A DNA stretch of 21,545 bases from Paenibacillaceae bacterium UBA6304 (GTDB lineage Bacteria; Bacillota; Bacilli; Paenibacillales; Paenibacillaceae), in NCBI GenBank assembly GCA_002439285.1, contig DJTQ01000340.1:1-21545 (forward strand), in the 5' to 3' direction. Below the pieces are notes generated by a model, which had not been told where the DNA came from, did not search any database, and was given only the letters and a program-made list of their open reading frames with translations. Positions 1 through 8,153 of this stretch are shown here, piece by piece (within the stretch, counting starts at the first letter, position 1; every line of letters starts with the position of its first letter). The position numbers were made by a program, and so were the translations under genes.

Positions 1-1102
1 CGGAGTCCGACTGCCAGATCTCGTCCCGGCGCGAAATCTCCGACGGCGATTTCCCTTCCTCGTAGATCAACGGCCGGACGCCCGCCCAGCTCGACTCCAC
101 ATCCTCCGCCTTGATTCGAAGCGACGGGAACATCCCGTTGATCGCGTCGATCACGTACTGGCGGTCCGCTTCACTCATACGAGGATGCGCAATATCCCCC
201 TGGTACACCGTGTCCGTCGTACCGACATACGTCTTGCCCTCCCGCGGAATGGCAAAGACCATCCGCCCGTCCGGCGTATCAAAATACACCGCCTGCCCCA
301 AAGGAAACCGCCCCTGGTCGAACACCAGGTGCACGCCCTTGGTCAGCTGCAGCATTTTGCCCTGCTTGGACCCGTCCCATTCGCGCAGCGTGTCGACCCA
401 CGGTCCCGCGGCATTGATGACCTTGCGAGCCCGCAGCTCGTAAGTCCCGCCGCCAACCCGATCCCGCACCGCCGCGCCGACCACCCGGCCGCCCTCATAG
501 CGGAGCTCGGTCGCCTTCGCATAATTGGCCGCCATCGCTCCCTGCGCCGCGGCGGCCTTCAACACCTCGATCGTCAGCCGCGCATCGTCCGTGCGGTACT
601 CGACGTAATAGCCGCCGCCGAGCAGCCCCTCGCGGCGCAGCAGCGGCTCCTTCTCCAGCGCGGCTTCCGCCGACAACATCGACCGCCGCTCGCCCCGTTT
701 CACCCCGGCGAGCAGGTCGTATACCCGCAGGCCCAGCGACGTGCTGAGCCTGCCGAACGTGCCGCCCTTGTAGATCGGCAGCAGCATCCATTCCGGTGTC
801 GTCACATGCGGACCGTTCTCGTACACGATCGCCCGCTCCCGTCCGACCTCCGCCACCACCCCAATCTCGAGCTGCTTCAAGTATCGCAGCCCGCCATGCA
901 CCAGCTTCGTCGACCGGCTCGACGTCCCGGCCGCGAAGTCCTGCATCTCCACCAGCCCGGCCCGCATTCCCCGCGCCGCCGCATCCAGCAAAATCCCGGC
1001 GCCCGTAATCCCCCCGCCGATCACCAGCACATCCAGCGGCGCCTGTGCCATCTCCTGCAGCATACCTGCTCTACTCTTTCCCGAAAACAGAGAATTCATC
1101 AT
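1..1102 (-). CDS. glpD: Aerobic glycerol-3-phosphate dehydrogenase, 5' part (C-terminus beyond the window)
   Basis: FAD-dependent, membrane-associated enzyme that oxidises sn-glycerol 3-phosphate to dihydroxyacetone phosphate and passes electrons to quinone. I translated the frame by hand: it is open from the ATG-ATG pair at 1102 to the window edge (367 codons), so roughly the last third of a usual ~555-residue GlpD is missing. The N-terminus has the FAD-binding Rossmann motif [19 protein letters not shown]. It is followed by the family signatures [33 protein letters not shown] and the stretch [10 protein letters not shown]. The start is supported by AAGGGGTGG about 6 nt upstream; a later in-frame ATG (1060) also exists. 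It lies downstream of htrA in the same direction but 525 bp away, so it is probably a separate transcription unit. The GC-rich, codon-biased sequence produces long shadow frames on the other strand. Confidence 0.95.
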   Translation of the reverse strand, partial: MMNSLFSGKSRAGMLQEMAQAPLDVLVIGGGITGAGILLDAAARGMRAGLVEMQDFAAGTSSRSTKLVHGGLRYLKQLEIGVVAEVGRERAIVYENGPHVTTPEWMLLPIYKGGTFGRLSTSLGLRVYDLLAGVKRGERRSMLSAEAALEKEPLLRREGLLGGGYYVEYRTDDARLTIEVLKAAAAQGAMAANYAKATELRYEGGRVVGAAVRDRVGGGTYELRARKVINAAGPWVDTLREWDGSKQGKMLQLTKGVHLVFDQGRFPLGQAVYFDTPDGRMVFAIPREGKTYVGTTDTVYQGDIAHPRMSEADRQYVIDAINGMFPSLRIKAEDVESSWAGVRPLIYEEGKSPSEISRRDEIWQSDS

Positions 1103-1218
1103 CCAATCCACCCCTTATCCCTGAAGTTCCTGCACCGTCATCCACGAACACTCACTAACTCACGAACTCCAAGAACCAAAAAAACCAAAAGTCTAGTAAT
1201 CCCAAAATCCCAAGAATT

Positions 1219-1242
1219 CATGAATCCATGAATCCATGAATC
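1219..1242. repeat. Three tandem copies of CATGAATC
   Basis: Positions 1219-1226, 1227-1234 and 1235-1242 are identical 8-mers, preceded by AATT, which makes the first junction a 10-bp palindrome (ATTCATGAAT). The array lies about 120 bp upstream of the glpD start, in the presumed leader. The unit length is not a multiple of three and no gene covers it. Confidence 0.9.
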
Positions 1243-1256
1243 CAGACTTCATCCCT

Positions 1257-1271
1257 TTATCCCGTTTTCAA
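1257..1271 (-). promoter_or_regulatory. Weak candidate CcpA (cre) site upstream of glpD
   Basis: On the minus strand the sequence reads TTGAAAACGGGATAA. The left half TGAAAACG fits the established cre consensus TGWAARCG, while the right half deviates at three positions. Glycerol genes are typical carbon-catabolite targets, which makes the site plausible, but a half-site of this quality occurs by chance fairly often. Confidence 0.25.
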
Positions 1272-1425
1272 TATATTATGTATTTTCTAATCACAATGAC
1301 TTAATAGACAGTAACTCAGCTTCCGACGCCCGTCTGGACTTGCATTCACTTAGCACCCACTAATCTTCTACTTACCCGCCCTACAGAGTTTTAACCGTCC
1401 CGGCCAGATGTGGGCCTAAATTACA

Positions 1426-1450
1426 ATTTGTCCTCTCCTCAAGGACAAAT
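1426..1450. other. Perfect 9-bp inverted repeat in glpD leader
   Basis: ATTTGTCCT (1426-1434) and AGGACAAAT (1442-1450) are exact reverse complements separated by 7 nt. The minus-strand transcript would form a stable stem-loop about 325 nt before glpD. It is not followed by a clean T-run on either strand, so it is not a standard terminator. GGACA/TGTCC elements recur just beside it (1461, 1474), so alternative pairings are possible. Confidence 0.6.
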
Positions 1451-1575
1451 CCTTAAAGTGTCCATCCAAAAGGCGGACAAGACACATATACCTCGCCCGC
1501 CGCCAAGACAACAAGGAAGACAAAAAAAGACCCCCTTACACTTCAGACGAGGCTTAGGCAACGACTGCTCATGTA

Positions 1576-1601
1576 AAGGGATCCATCCCTTGACTATTAT
1601 A
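1576..1601 (-). promoter_or_regulatory. TATAAT with adjacent palindrome, possible operator-controlled promoter toward glpD
   Basis: On the minus strand a perfect TATAAT (1601 to 1596) is followed 4 nt later by a palindrome, AAGGGAT-2 nt-ATCCCTT on the plus strand (1576-1591), which would overlap the transcription start. No good -35 element is visible. The palindrome could instead be a weak htrA terminator stem, but its loop is short and there is no T-run. The site begins only 26 nt after the htrA stop. Confidence 0.35.
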
Positions 1602-1627
1602 TCCATCTACGTATTTATATCATCATT

Positions 1628-2881
1628 TTATTTATCTTCCGACTCAGCGTCCAGATCGGCCTCCGACGGTTTATCAGCCAGCTTGACCGTTACGGTCTGC
1701 GGCTTTCCTTCCCGGTAGAAGGTGATCTCCATGTCCTCGCCGATCTTCTTGTTCTCATATAGATACCTACGCAGCTCCAGCGTGGAGCCGATCGGCTGTT
1801 TGTCGAGCTGAGTGATGACATCGTTCAACCTCAAGCCCGCGTCCTCCGCTGGACCATGCGCTTCCAGTACAATGATACCTTCGGTCACATGACCCGGCAA
1901 TTTCAGGTCCGTCCGCTGCTCCTCGGTCATTTCCGCATATGGGTTGTTCAGATCCAACGAATACACGCCCAGATAAGGACGTACGACCTTACCGTACAGC
2001 ATCAGATCGTCCACCGTCTTCATGACCTCGTTGATCGGAATTGCAAATCCAAGCCCTTCGACTCCCGTATCGGCGATCTTCATCGTATTGATGCCGATCA
2101 AACGGCCATTCAGGTCGACCAACGCTCCGCCGCTATTGCCCTCGTTAATGGCCGCATCGGTCTGAATGACCTCTTGCTCCCAGTCATACACGCCGTCCTG
2201 GCTCAACGAAATCGGAATCAGCCGACTCGTGTAGCTGACGATGCCTGAAGTCAGCGTTCCCCCGAGACCGAGCGGATTGCCGACGGCGATGACCGTCTCG
2301 CCTGCGCGCAGTTTCTTCGAATCGCCGAGGTCAATAACCGTATCAATGCCCTTATCTTCTACTTCGAGCACCGCGATGTCATTGATCGAATCCTGTCCTA
2401 CAATCGTGGCTTTGCGGGAGTCTCCGTCACTCGTGACCACTTCCAAATTGTCCGCTCCGGATATGACATGCGTATTAGTGATGATATAAGCCTTGCCTTT
2501 CTCCTTCTTATAGATCACACCCGAGCCTAACGCGGCCTGCTCAGGGTCATTGGACAACTCGCTATGGTTCAAGATACTTACTACGGATGGGGCAACCTTG
2601 GCCGCTGCCGTGCTGATTCGATCGTAGGGATCGCCTTCCCCGGCTGCGGCGGCATTACCGTTTGCACCTGCTTGATTGGAGGCTGATGGGAGTCCGGTGA
2701 TCAGACTGAACAGCAGTACGGCAACCACCGCACTAAGGATGGAAGAAACCAGTGAGATCTGCAACGTGGACCAACCGTTCCTCCTATTGCTGCCCTGCCA
2801 ACGTTGAGCACTGTCCGAACTTCTGCGAAGCGGCCGTCTCGATGCCTTTGTGGAATAAAAATCATCATCAAACAATCCCAT
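1628..2881 (-). CDS. htrA: HtrA/DegP-like membrane-anchored serine protease
   Basis: Trypsin-like quality-control protease (family S1C) anchored in the membrane and acting outside it on misfolded proteins. With the chosen start it has 417 residues: a basic cytoplasmic head, one membrane helix (about 40-65), an Ala/Gly/Asn-rich linker, a protease domain and a C-terminal PDZ domain (about 308-400). The catalytic triad is visible as His138 (TNTHVI), Asp168 (NDIAVLEV) and Ser250 (GNSGGALV). I start at 2881 (MGLFDDDFYS) because GGAGGGAGAGG lies just upstream. The frame continues to a GTG at 2962, which lacks a good ribosome site. The gene sits after walJ as in the B. subtilis wal cluster, but here a plus-strand gene intervenes and htrA has a likely promoter of its own. 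Confidence 0.93.
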   Translation of the reverse strand: MGLFDDDFYSTKASRRPLRRSSDSAQRWQGSNRRNGWSTLQISLVSSILSAVVAVLLFSLITGLPSASNQAGANGNAAAAGEGDPYDRISTAAAKVAPSVVSILNHSELSNDPEQAALGSGVIYKKEKGKAYIITNTHVISGADNLEVVTSDGDSRKATIVGQDSINDIAVLEVEDKGIDTVIDLGDSKKLRAGETVIAVGNPLGLGGTLTSGIVSYTSRLIPISLSQDGVYDWEQEVIQTDAAINEGNSGGALVDLNGRLIGINTMKIADTGVEGLGFAIPINEVMKTVDDLMLYGKVVRPYLGVYSLDLNNPYAEMTEEQRTDLKLPGHVTEGIIVLEAHGPAEDAGLRLNDVITQLDKQPIGSTLELRRYLYENKKIGEDMEITFYREGKPQTVTVKLADKPSEADLDAESEDK

Positions 2882-3254
2882 CCCGTTCCTCTCCCTCCAT
2901 GGACTGCCCCGGTCCTGATGCTCCATTGATCTGTATTCTTTATTACCCGGATACCGCTGCACATTTCACTCTATGCCATGACGGCAAAGCCATATTCCCG
3001 TTCGATCCTTTACTATCTTAACGTAATGAAATGGATGGATGTTGCCTACCCATGAAAGATTTTTTCTTCCTATTTTCAATCAGCAGGAATGTTTATGCCC
3101 GTGCCTGACTACACTAATAATAAAGCGCTAGATTGATAGATTCATTCTACCACACCCGGGGGTCCCCCGCGCATTTTCCTTGCAGGGAATTTTATGGAAC
3201 TTTAGTCACTACTCGACGGTCCCGTTTTCCATCAAAAAGGAGGTTTAATCCGCC
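2882..3254. other. Divergent intergenic region between htrA and the plus-strand small gene
   Basis: No gene is supported in this 373-bp gap apart from the possible upstream extension of the htrA frame to 2962. It contains the candidate htrA promoter with its GC-rich palindrome (3144-3169) and, at its right end, the AAAGGAGG ribosome site of the 69-codon gene. The htrA leader would be about 255 nt. No clear promoter for the plus-strand gene was found; TTGCAG (3181) with TAGTCA 17 bp later is only a weak match. Confidence 0.5.
3144..3169 (-). promoter_or_regulatory. Candidate htrA promoter (extended -10) with CGGGGG-T-CCCCCG palindrome
   Basis: The minus strand reads TGGTAGAAT, a TGn extended -10 (TAGAAT at 3149-3144). 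A 13-bp perfect palindrome (3157-3169) occupies the -35 to spacer region, where no consensus -35 can be seen. This arrangement fits a promoter that is blocked or rescued by a protein bound at the palindrome. B. subtilis htrA genes answer to the CssRS secretion-stress system (established); I cannot match this palindrome to CssR. Confidence 0.45.
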
Positions 3255-3464
3255 ATGAATTCACACTTTTCCACGCCTATGAATGAAGTGCATCTTCTTG
3301 CCAAACTCGCCGATATGAAAGAAGAGCATTACCATCAGTTGGTAACGCTCAGCGCGATCATGGAACTATTGATTGAGAAAGGGATTCTTACCCGTCAAGA
3401 AATTGAACAAAAAGCGGCCGAGTTGGACCGGTTTATAGCTCCGCCACCGTATCCCACGGTGTAG
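3255..3464 (+). CDS. Small conserved-looking protein of unknown function, antisense to the wal cluster
   Basis: 69 residues, and the only plus-strand gene I accept. It has a near-perfect ribosome site (AAAAAGGAGG, 11 nt before ATG). The protein has no membrane segment or signal peptide. It is mostly amphipathic helix, with HLLAKLADMKEEHYHQ, then IMELLIEKGILTRQEIEQ, which resembles helix-turn segments in which a 'gene-ends-in-LTR-E' turn starts a new helix, then a Pro-rich tail (IAPPPYPTV). The segment LIEKGILTRQEIEQKAAELD loosely recalls the helical start of nitrile hydratase beta chains, but I would not assign a function from it. It is divergent from htrA, and its last 32 bp overlap the end of walJ tail-to-tail, leaving no room for a terminator between them. 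Similar short ORFs may exist in other Paenibacillus at this place; that is memory, not shown here. Confidence 0.72.
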   Translation: MNSHFSTPMNEVHLLAKLADMKEEHYHQLVTLSAIMELLIEKGILTRQEIEQKAAELDRFIAPPPYPTV

Positions 3465-4239
3465 GGCGGTCGTAATACGTGTCCCGCAGCTTGAACTCGC
3501 TGTCCTTGTAGAAGCAGCCGCGATCCTCCATGGAACCCCGCACAGACATGCGGGCCAAATCCATCATATTATGCTCGCGGCTGAGGTGAGCAAGATACGT
3601 CCGCTTGATCCGGCCATTCATCAGTTCGCTGAGCAATTCGCCGGTCGCCTCATTGGACAAGTGGCCCATATCGCCAAGAATGCGCCGTTTGATATTCCAA
3701 GGATAGCGCCCCATCCGCAGCATCTCGATGTCATGGTTCGCCTCCAACACAAGCACGTCGGAGTCGGAGATGGCCGCCTTGACCTTGTCACTGGCATAGC
3801 CGAGGTCGGTGCAGACGCTCAGCTTTTCCTTGCCGTCATAGAAGCAGTAACCTACCGGTTCAGCCGCATCATGCGAGATCGCGAACGACTCCACCCGAAG
3901 CGATCCGAAATCCTTCGCCTCTCCCGTCCCTAGTACGCGGCGGTTTTCGTCCGGAATCTGGCCGACCGCTTTTTCCATCGCGCTCCACGTCTTCTCGTTG
4001 GCATATACGGGCAAATTATATTTTCTCGCCACAGCCCCGAGACCTTTAATATGATCCGAGTGCTCATGCGTGATCAGAATGCCGTTTAAATCCTGACCCG
4101 ACACCTCCCGCTCCATAAGCAGCTCGTCAATCCGGCGGCAACTGAAGCCGGCGTCGATCATCAGCGTCGTTTCCCCATTGTCCACTACCGTCGCATTCCC
4201 CGTCGACCCGCTCGACAACACTGTAAATCTCAATCCCAT
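3433..4239 (-). CDS. walJ: MBL-fold hydrolase WalJ (YycJ)
   Basis: 268-residue metallo-beta-lactamase-fold protein. Members of this family in the wal operon are dsDNA exonucleases/hydrolases linked to coordination of division and replication; the exact substrate here is inferred. The metal motif HxHxDH is seen in THEHSDHIKG near residue 60. Further ligands are likely in ISHDAAEP, CTDLGYAS and the C-terminal LAHLSREHN. The start at 4239 (MGLRFTVLSSGSTGNA) has AAAGGAG 11 nt upstream and begins 8 nt after the yycI stop. A longer frame to 4341 runs into yycI and is unlikely. It is the last gene of the wal operon; its stop lies inside the plus-strand small gene and no terminator follows, so transcripts probably run on antisense to that gene and perhaps into htrA. 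Confidence 0.94.
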   Translation of the reverse strand: MGLRFTVLSSGSTGNATVVDNGETTLMIDAGFSCRRIDELLMEREVSGQDLNGILITHEHSDHIKGLGAVARKYNLPVYANEKTWSAMEKAVGQIPDENRRVLGTGEAKDFGSLRVESFAISHDAAEPVGYCFYDGKEKLSVCTDLGYASDKVKAAISDSDVLVLEANHDIEMLRMGRYPWNIKRRILGDMGHLSNEATGELLSELMNGRIKRTYLAHLSREHNMMDLARMSVRGSMEDRGCFYKDSEFKLRDTYYDRPTPWDTVAEL

Positions 4240-4247
4240 GATTCGCA

Positions 4248-5003
4248 CTACTCCTTTGTTTTCTCTGTGTTCGGACTGATAACGTCCCCACTGATGCCTT
4301 GCACATAATACTCTTTGCCGCTCTCCAAAATAAATCTCCACGCCGGCGCGGCCGGCAAATGCGCGTCCGAGTTGAACACTTCGCCGTAATAGCCCAGCTC
4401 AATCTCCGTCACGACCGAGCCTTCAGGCAGGAAGTTCTCGATCAAATTCCCTAGCGCTTTGGACGCGGACAGCACCCGTTGTTTCTTCTCGTCTTCCGAA
4501 TCGCCGATTTCAATCACTTGCTCCTGGTAGGAGATGATTTTCTGATTGCTGTAATACAGCTTCAATTCAATCTTGAACAACGGCCACTTTCCATCGACCA
4601 ACGGATGGAGCATCATGAATTCCCCCGCCCGGCTCGCAGCCTCATCATACCGGTAATCGCCGATATTCGGCAGGGTTGTCTTCAGCGCGTTCGCCAGTTC
4701 CTTTGGCGTATAGATCAGCTTGCTGTCCACCGGCACCGGCAGGTCGATCAAGTCTCCTCCCTGTTCGCCGCCATTCACAAAACGGTACGAAATTTTCGAA
4801 AGTTCCGGCGTCTCGCTCGGAATTTTGGCCAACACCCGAATCCGCTTGTCGTCCATCGATTTCTGAATATTGCTCTCCAGAGAGGTGAAGCCCGGATTGG
4901 AGTCCGCCTGCTCCTGCAAGTCATTCCACAATTGATAACCCAGCACTAGATTCAGCAACAGAAATGCGTAAATCAGCACGTTTTTTGCCCGGCCCCAATC
5001 CAT
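4248..5003 (-). CDS. yycI: Two-component system regulatory protein YycI (WalI)
   Basis: 251-residue bitopic membrane protein with a short cytoplasmic start, one membrane helix (KNVLIYAFLLLNLVLGY, residues 7-23) and an extracytoplasmic YycI domain. In B. subtilis YycH and YycI form a complex that contacts the WalK membrane helices and restrains the kinase; in Staphylococcus aureus the pair activates it (established). The sign of the effect here is unknown. The start has GGAGGTGAAGGA before ATG. It follows yycH after 36 nt, and its stop codon lies in the ribosome site of walJ (AAAGGAGTAG), which suggests translational coupling. Confidence 0.93.
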   Translation of the reverse strand: MDWGRAKNVLIYAFLLLNLVLGYQLWNDLQEQADSNPGFTSLESNIQKSMDDKRIRVLAKIPSETPELSKISYRFVNGGEQGGDLIDLPVPVDSKLIYTPKELANALKTTLPNIGDYRYDEAASRAGEFMMLHPLVDGKWPLFKIELKLYYSNQKIISYQEQVIEIGDSEDEKKQRVLSASKALGNLIENFLPEGSVVTEIELGYYGEVFNSDAHLPAAPAWRFILESGKEYYVQGISGDVISPNTEKTKE

Positions 5004-5039
5004 TCCTTCACCTCCGAATGTTCACTGCCTTGAATGCAG

Positions 5040-6332
5040 CTAATATAACACGCGAGTTGCCCCGTTCTTGAGCTCGGCTGCCCAAATCGGCTTCAGTAGC
5101 AGCCCTTCCTTTGTAAGTGAAGGCAGATAAGCCGGGTATAGACTGACGATTTCCGACTCCTTTTCCAGCTTGGTGATCTGGCTTCGCAAGGCATCTCCGC
5201 TGGACAGCTCCACCATGGTCTTCTTCCAGAACTCGTTCGTAAAGTAGATCAGTGAGCGTTCATAGCCCGTGATCGTGCCCTGCCGCATCTCCAACGTAAT
5301 CTCCCCGTAATGGAACGTCGAAATATCGATAATCGGAAAAGCGCCGAACTGCCCTTCCCCGTAATACTGCTGGAACACTACCGTATGCTGTTCGCTTCCT
5401 GTGTCTTCGGTTTGCTTCAACCGGTATTGACCGTTCCACCCGCCGTGCTGATTGACAAAATCAACAGCGGACAGCGCATTCCGCCCCGGATTGTTCTCAC
5501 CCGCTGCCGGTGCCGCCGGATCGGTAAAGTTAATCCAGTTCCGGCTCTGCCGTACTTGCAAACTCCGCTTACTGTCCGTATAAATCTCGGAGCCGTCTTT
5601 TTCGCGGATATACCGAGTGATGCTCGGGTCAGAGAACAAGCTGCTCTGCATTTGATCCGTAGAGAATAGACCGATATTCAATCCCGTCTCTACCATATGG
5701 ACCGGCTTCTCCGGAATGTAATACCCATTCACCAGTGAATAAGGTACCCAATCCTTCCCGAAGTCCACCTGCTGCCGCACATCCTGCACCGTCAGGTCGG
5801 CTTTGGTCGCCTCGTACACGACATCCCCCTGCGAGCTGAAAAAGAACACCCGCACCCGCTCCTCATTCTCGGAATTATAAATCAGCACCCGGCTGATGCT
5901 CTCTCCTTCAAACAGAGGGTCCGGAGCGATCTGCATTACCTTCTGCAGCAAGGCTACCGGCATTCCGTCGCTGAACTGCAGCTCAATCCCCGTATGGCGG
6001 CTGCGGATATCGGCCCAGTTGATGTTTTCCACTCCGTTCCGCTGGAATCCGTCGAACTGACGTCCTTTCAGCCGGGAATAGATCAAGTTGTAAAAGGCCG
6101 AGTCCGGATAAAATACCGTATGGCGGTTCTCGCCCAAATGCACGGCAATCTGGGACGGAAACAGCATGTCTTCGGCCTCGGCCTTCTGTCCCATGTTCTC
6201 CGTCTTGATATAATCATTCTCGGTTTTGACGACCGGTTCGTTGCCCGGGAGCCGATAGATTAAAAAGTAGCTTTGCACCAGGCTGCATAGAACCAGCAGC
6301 GCGAGCATCAGCGATTTTACCCGTTCCTTCAC
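5040..6332 (-). CDS. yycH: Two-component system activity regulator YycH (WalH)
   Basis: 430-residue membrane-anchored accessory protein of the WalK kinase, acting together with YycI. It has one N-terminal membrane helix (about 7-27, SLMLALLVLCSLVQSYFLIY) and a large extracytoplasmic YycH domain. The start is GTG at 6332, whose first bases overlap the walK stop (GTGA). AAGGAGG sits 9 nt upstream inside the walK end, so translation is probably coupled to walK. Length and place in the operon match the family. Confidence 0.93.
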   Translation of the reverse strand: MKERVKSLMLALLVLCSLVQSYFLIYRLPGNEPVVKTENDYIKTENMGQKAEAEDMLFPSQIAVHLGENRHTVFYPDSAFYNLIYSRLKGRQFDGFQRNGVENINWADIRSRHTGIELQFSDGMPVALLQKVMQIAPDPLFEGESISRVLIYNSENEERVRVFFFSSQGDVVYEATKADLTVQDVRQQVDFGKDWVPYSLVNGYYIPEKPVHMVETGLNIGLFSTDQMQSSLFSDPSITRYIREKDGSEIYTDSKRSLQVRQSRNWINFTDPAAPAAGENNPGRNALSAVDFVNQHGGWNGQYRLKQTEDTGSEQHTVVFQQYYGEGQFGAFPIIDISTFHYGEITLEMRQGTITGYERSLIYFTNEFWKKTMVELSSGDALRSQITKLEKESEIVSLYPAYLPSLTKEGLLLKPIWAAELKNGATRVLY

Positions 6333-8152
6333 TGACCGTCGCCTCCTTGTTCATGCCGTGGCAACGTAAAGGTCACCTTGGTACCCTTGCCCAGCTCCGA
6401 CTGTAGCGAGATCGCCCCGCCATGCGCTTTAACAATTTCCCGGGCAATGGATAGGCCGAGGCCTGTCCCGCCCATATTTCGCGAACGGGCCTTATCGACC
6501 CGGTAAAAACGTTCAAAGATCCGGTCCAGATCCTTCTTCGGAATCCCAACCCCGTTATCCTGTACCGAAATCGCAAGCACGCCTTCCTCGTTCAACCGGG
6601 CCTCAATAGCGATCGTGCCGCCCTCCGGCGTATATTTCATCGCGTTGGAGATCAGATTATCCAGCACCTGGTCGATCTGATCGCGGTCCACCCAAGCCGT
6701 ACCTACGCCGTTGCCGACAAAGAACGTTGGCTTGATGCCCCTTTCCTGCATCTGAAAAGAAAACCGGTCCGTCACCTCTTCCAGCATCTCCATCACGGAG
6801 GCCGGCTGCTTGCGGAGCTGCGCTTCCTTCGAGTCCAGCCGTGACAGATGGAGCAGATCGGTGACGAGGCGGATCATGCGCTCGGTCTGGTTCTGGATGA
6901 CGGAGGCAAATTTCGGACCCAGTTCCGGGTCCTCCATCGCGCCGTCCTCCAGTGCCTCGGTGTAGCTCTTGATCGTGGTCAACGGCGTTCGTAGCTCATG
7001 TGATACATTCGCTACGAACTCCCGCCGGGACGCTTCCAGCTGCTCCTGTTCCGTAACGTCCTGGAGCACCGCGATCGTCCCGACAATCCCGATTTCCCGC
7101 CGGTGGATCGGCGTAAAGGTCACGCGGATGAGGAACGTGTCCCCCTCCGGCGTTTCGTTCTCCAGGATCGTGGAATGCATCGTTCCCTGCCGTAATATCT
7201 CTCGTTCCTCCTGAGCCAGATGCAGCAACGAGATAATGTCGGTGCCGCCGTCGAGCTCCTCCTCGATCCGCAGCATTTCGCTCGCCCGGCGGTTCATCAG
7301 AATGACCGCGCCCGTATCATCCGTAGCGATAACGCCGTCGCTCATATTGGTGAGAATCGAGGCGAGCTTCTCTTTCTCCTCTTCATTCTGAGCCAAGGCA
7401 TCGCGAAGACGGCTTGTCATATAGTTAAAAGCTTTGCTAAGCTGCCCGATCTCGTCATTACCGAGCACCGGCATCTTCTGGTGGAACTCGCCTTCCGCCA
7501 CCGCCGTCGCCCGCCGGGTCAGTTCCTTGATCGGCGAAGTGATCGTGTGTGCCAGAATGACGCCCAGCACCGCCGTTAGGCCCAGCGCCAGCAAAATTCC
7601 CGAAATAAAAATATTATTAATCCGCTCCATCGTATCGTACAACTCGTTCATCGAGGCCGCGATGTAAATTGCGCCCACGATTTTGCCGTCGTTGACGACC
7701 GGCTTGGCCACGACTTTCTTGCGGATATTATCCTCGTCGATAATGTATTCCTCGTTGTCCCGGATTCCCTGCAAGGCCCGGTTGACCACGGTCTGCGTAT
7801 TCTTCGTGCCGACATAATCGGCATGCGACGGCTTGGACGTCGTCAGCACCTTGCCGCTGGCGTCCAGCACCTGTATTTCCGCACCATTGATATTAAACAA
7901 ATTGTTCACCAATACGCGCAGGTTGTCCAGCGATTCCTCCGCCGATTCCCCGGTCACCCCCAGGTTCTGTGCCGCCAGCACGGAGAGCAGCTCCGCGCGT
8001 TCCTGCAATTCCTTCGTGAAATTGCTCGTCAGCGACGTCTTCATCGCGCTTACGAAATAGACCCCGATCAGCTGCATCGCGATCAGGATCAGCAGCACAT
8101 AAATGATGATCAGCTTCGCCTGGATGGTGCGGAAAAAGGAGGGCAGCTTCAT
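6329..8152 (-). CDS. walK: Essential sensor histidine kinase WalK (YycG)
   Basis: Membrane kinase of the WalRK system that controls peptidoglycan hydrolases. 607 residues from the ATG at 8152. Layout: membrane helix 1 (about 14-36), an extracytoplasmic sensor domain of about 145 residues, membrane helix 2 (about 180-203), HAMP (about 204-255), PAS (about 260-370), and the HisKA box VSHELRTPLTT with phospho-acceptor His385. An ATPase domain follows with an N box (NLISNAMKYTPEGG), G1 (DNGVGIP) and G2 (GTGLGLSIA). The frame extends four codons to a GTG at 8164, overlapping walR. I prefer the ATG, one base after the walR stop, because MKLPSFFRTIQAK aligns with the known WalK N-terminus. The ribosome site is weak, so coupling to walR is likely. 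Confidence 0.97.
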   Translation of the reverse strand: MKLPSFFRTIQAKLIIIYVLLILIAMQLIGVYFVSAMKTSLTSNFTKELQERAELLSVLAAQNLGVTGESAEESLDNLRVLVNNLFNINGAEIQVLDASGKVLTTSKPSHADYVGTKNTQTVVNRALQGIRDNEEYIIDEDNIRKKVVAKPVVNDGKIVGAIYIAASMNELYDTMERINNIFISGILLALGLTAVLGVILAHTITSPIKELTRRATAVAEGEFHQKMPVLGNDEIGQLSKAFNYMTSRLRDALAQNEEEKEKLASILTNMSDGVIATDDTGAVILMNRRASEMLRIEEELDGGTDIISLLHLAQEEREILRQGTMHSTILENETPEGDTFLIRVTFTPIHRREIGIVGTIAVLQDVTEQEQLEASRREFVANVSHELRTPLTTIKSYTEALEDGAMEDPELGPKFASVIQNQTERMIRLVTDLLHLSRLDSKEAQLRKQPASVMEMLEEVTDRFSFQMQERGIKPTFFVGNGVGTAWVDRDQIDQVLDNLISNAMKYTPEGGTIAIEARLNEEGVLAISVQDNGVGIPKKDLDRIFERFYRVDKARSRNMGGTGLGLSIAREIVKAHGGAISLQSELGKGTKVTFTLPRHEQGGDGQ

Positions 8153-8153
8153 G

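Larger units (their letters stand above)
1103..1627 (-). other. Long leader/intergenic region between htrA and glpD
   Basis: No credible gene lies in this 525-bp stretch. It contains, reading toward glpD, a TATAAT with an adjacent palindrome (1576-1601), a 9-bp hairpin (1426-1450), a cre-like sequence (1257-1271), a triple 8-bp repeat (1219-1242) and then the glpD ribosome binding site. No strong intrinsic terminator follows htrA; a T-rich run (minus strand of about 1519-1531) has no convincing stem before it. In B. subtilis glpD has an antitermination leader controlled by GlpP (established), but I cannot identify an equivalent terminator next to the glpD start here. Confidence 0.6.

Noticed and set aside
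185..1231. 348-residue plus-strand open frame opposite glpD
   Set aside because: The Arg/Pro/His-rich composition is typical of a shadow of a GC-rich gene. The opposite frame carries clear GlpD motifs.
1410..1718. 102-codon plus-strand frame between glpD and htrA
   Set aside because: Composition is low-complexity and Ser/Pro-rich, no ribosome site precedes it, and its 3' part is the mirror of the htrA end.
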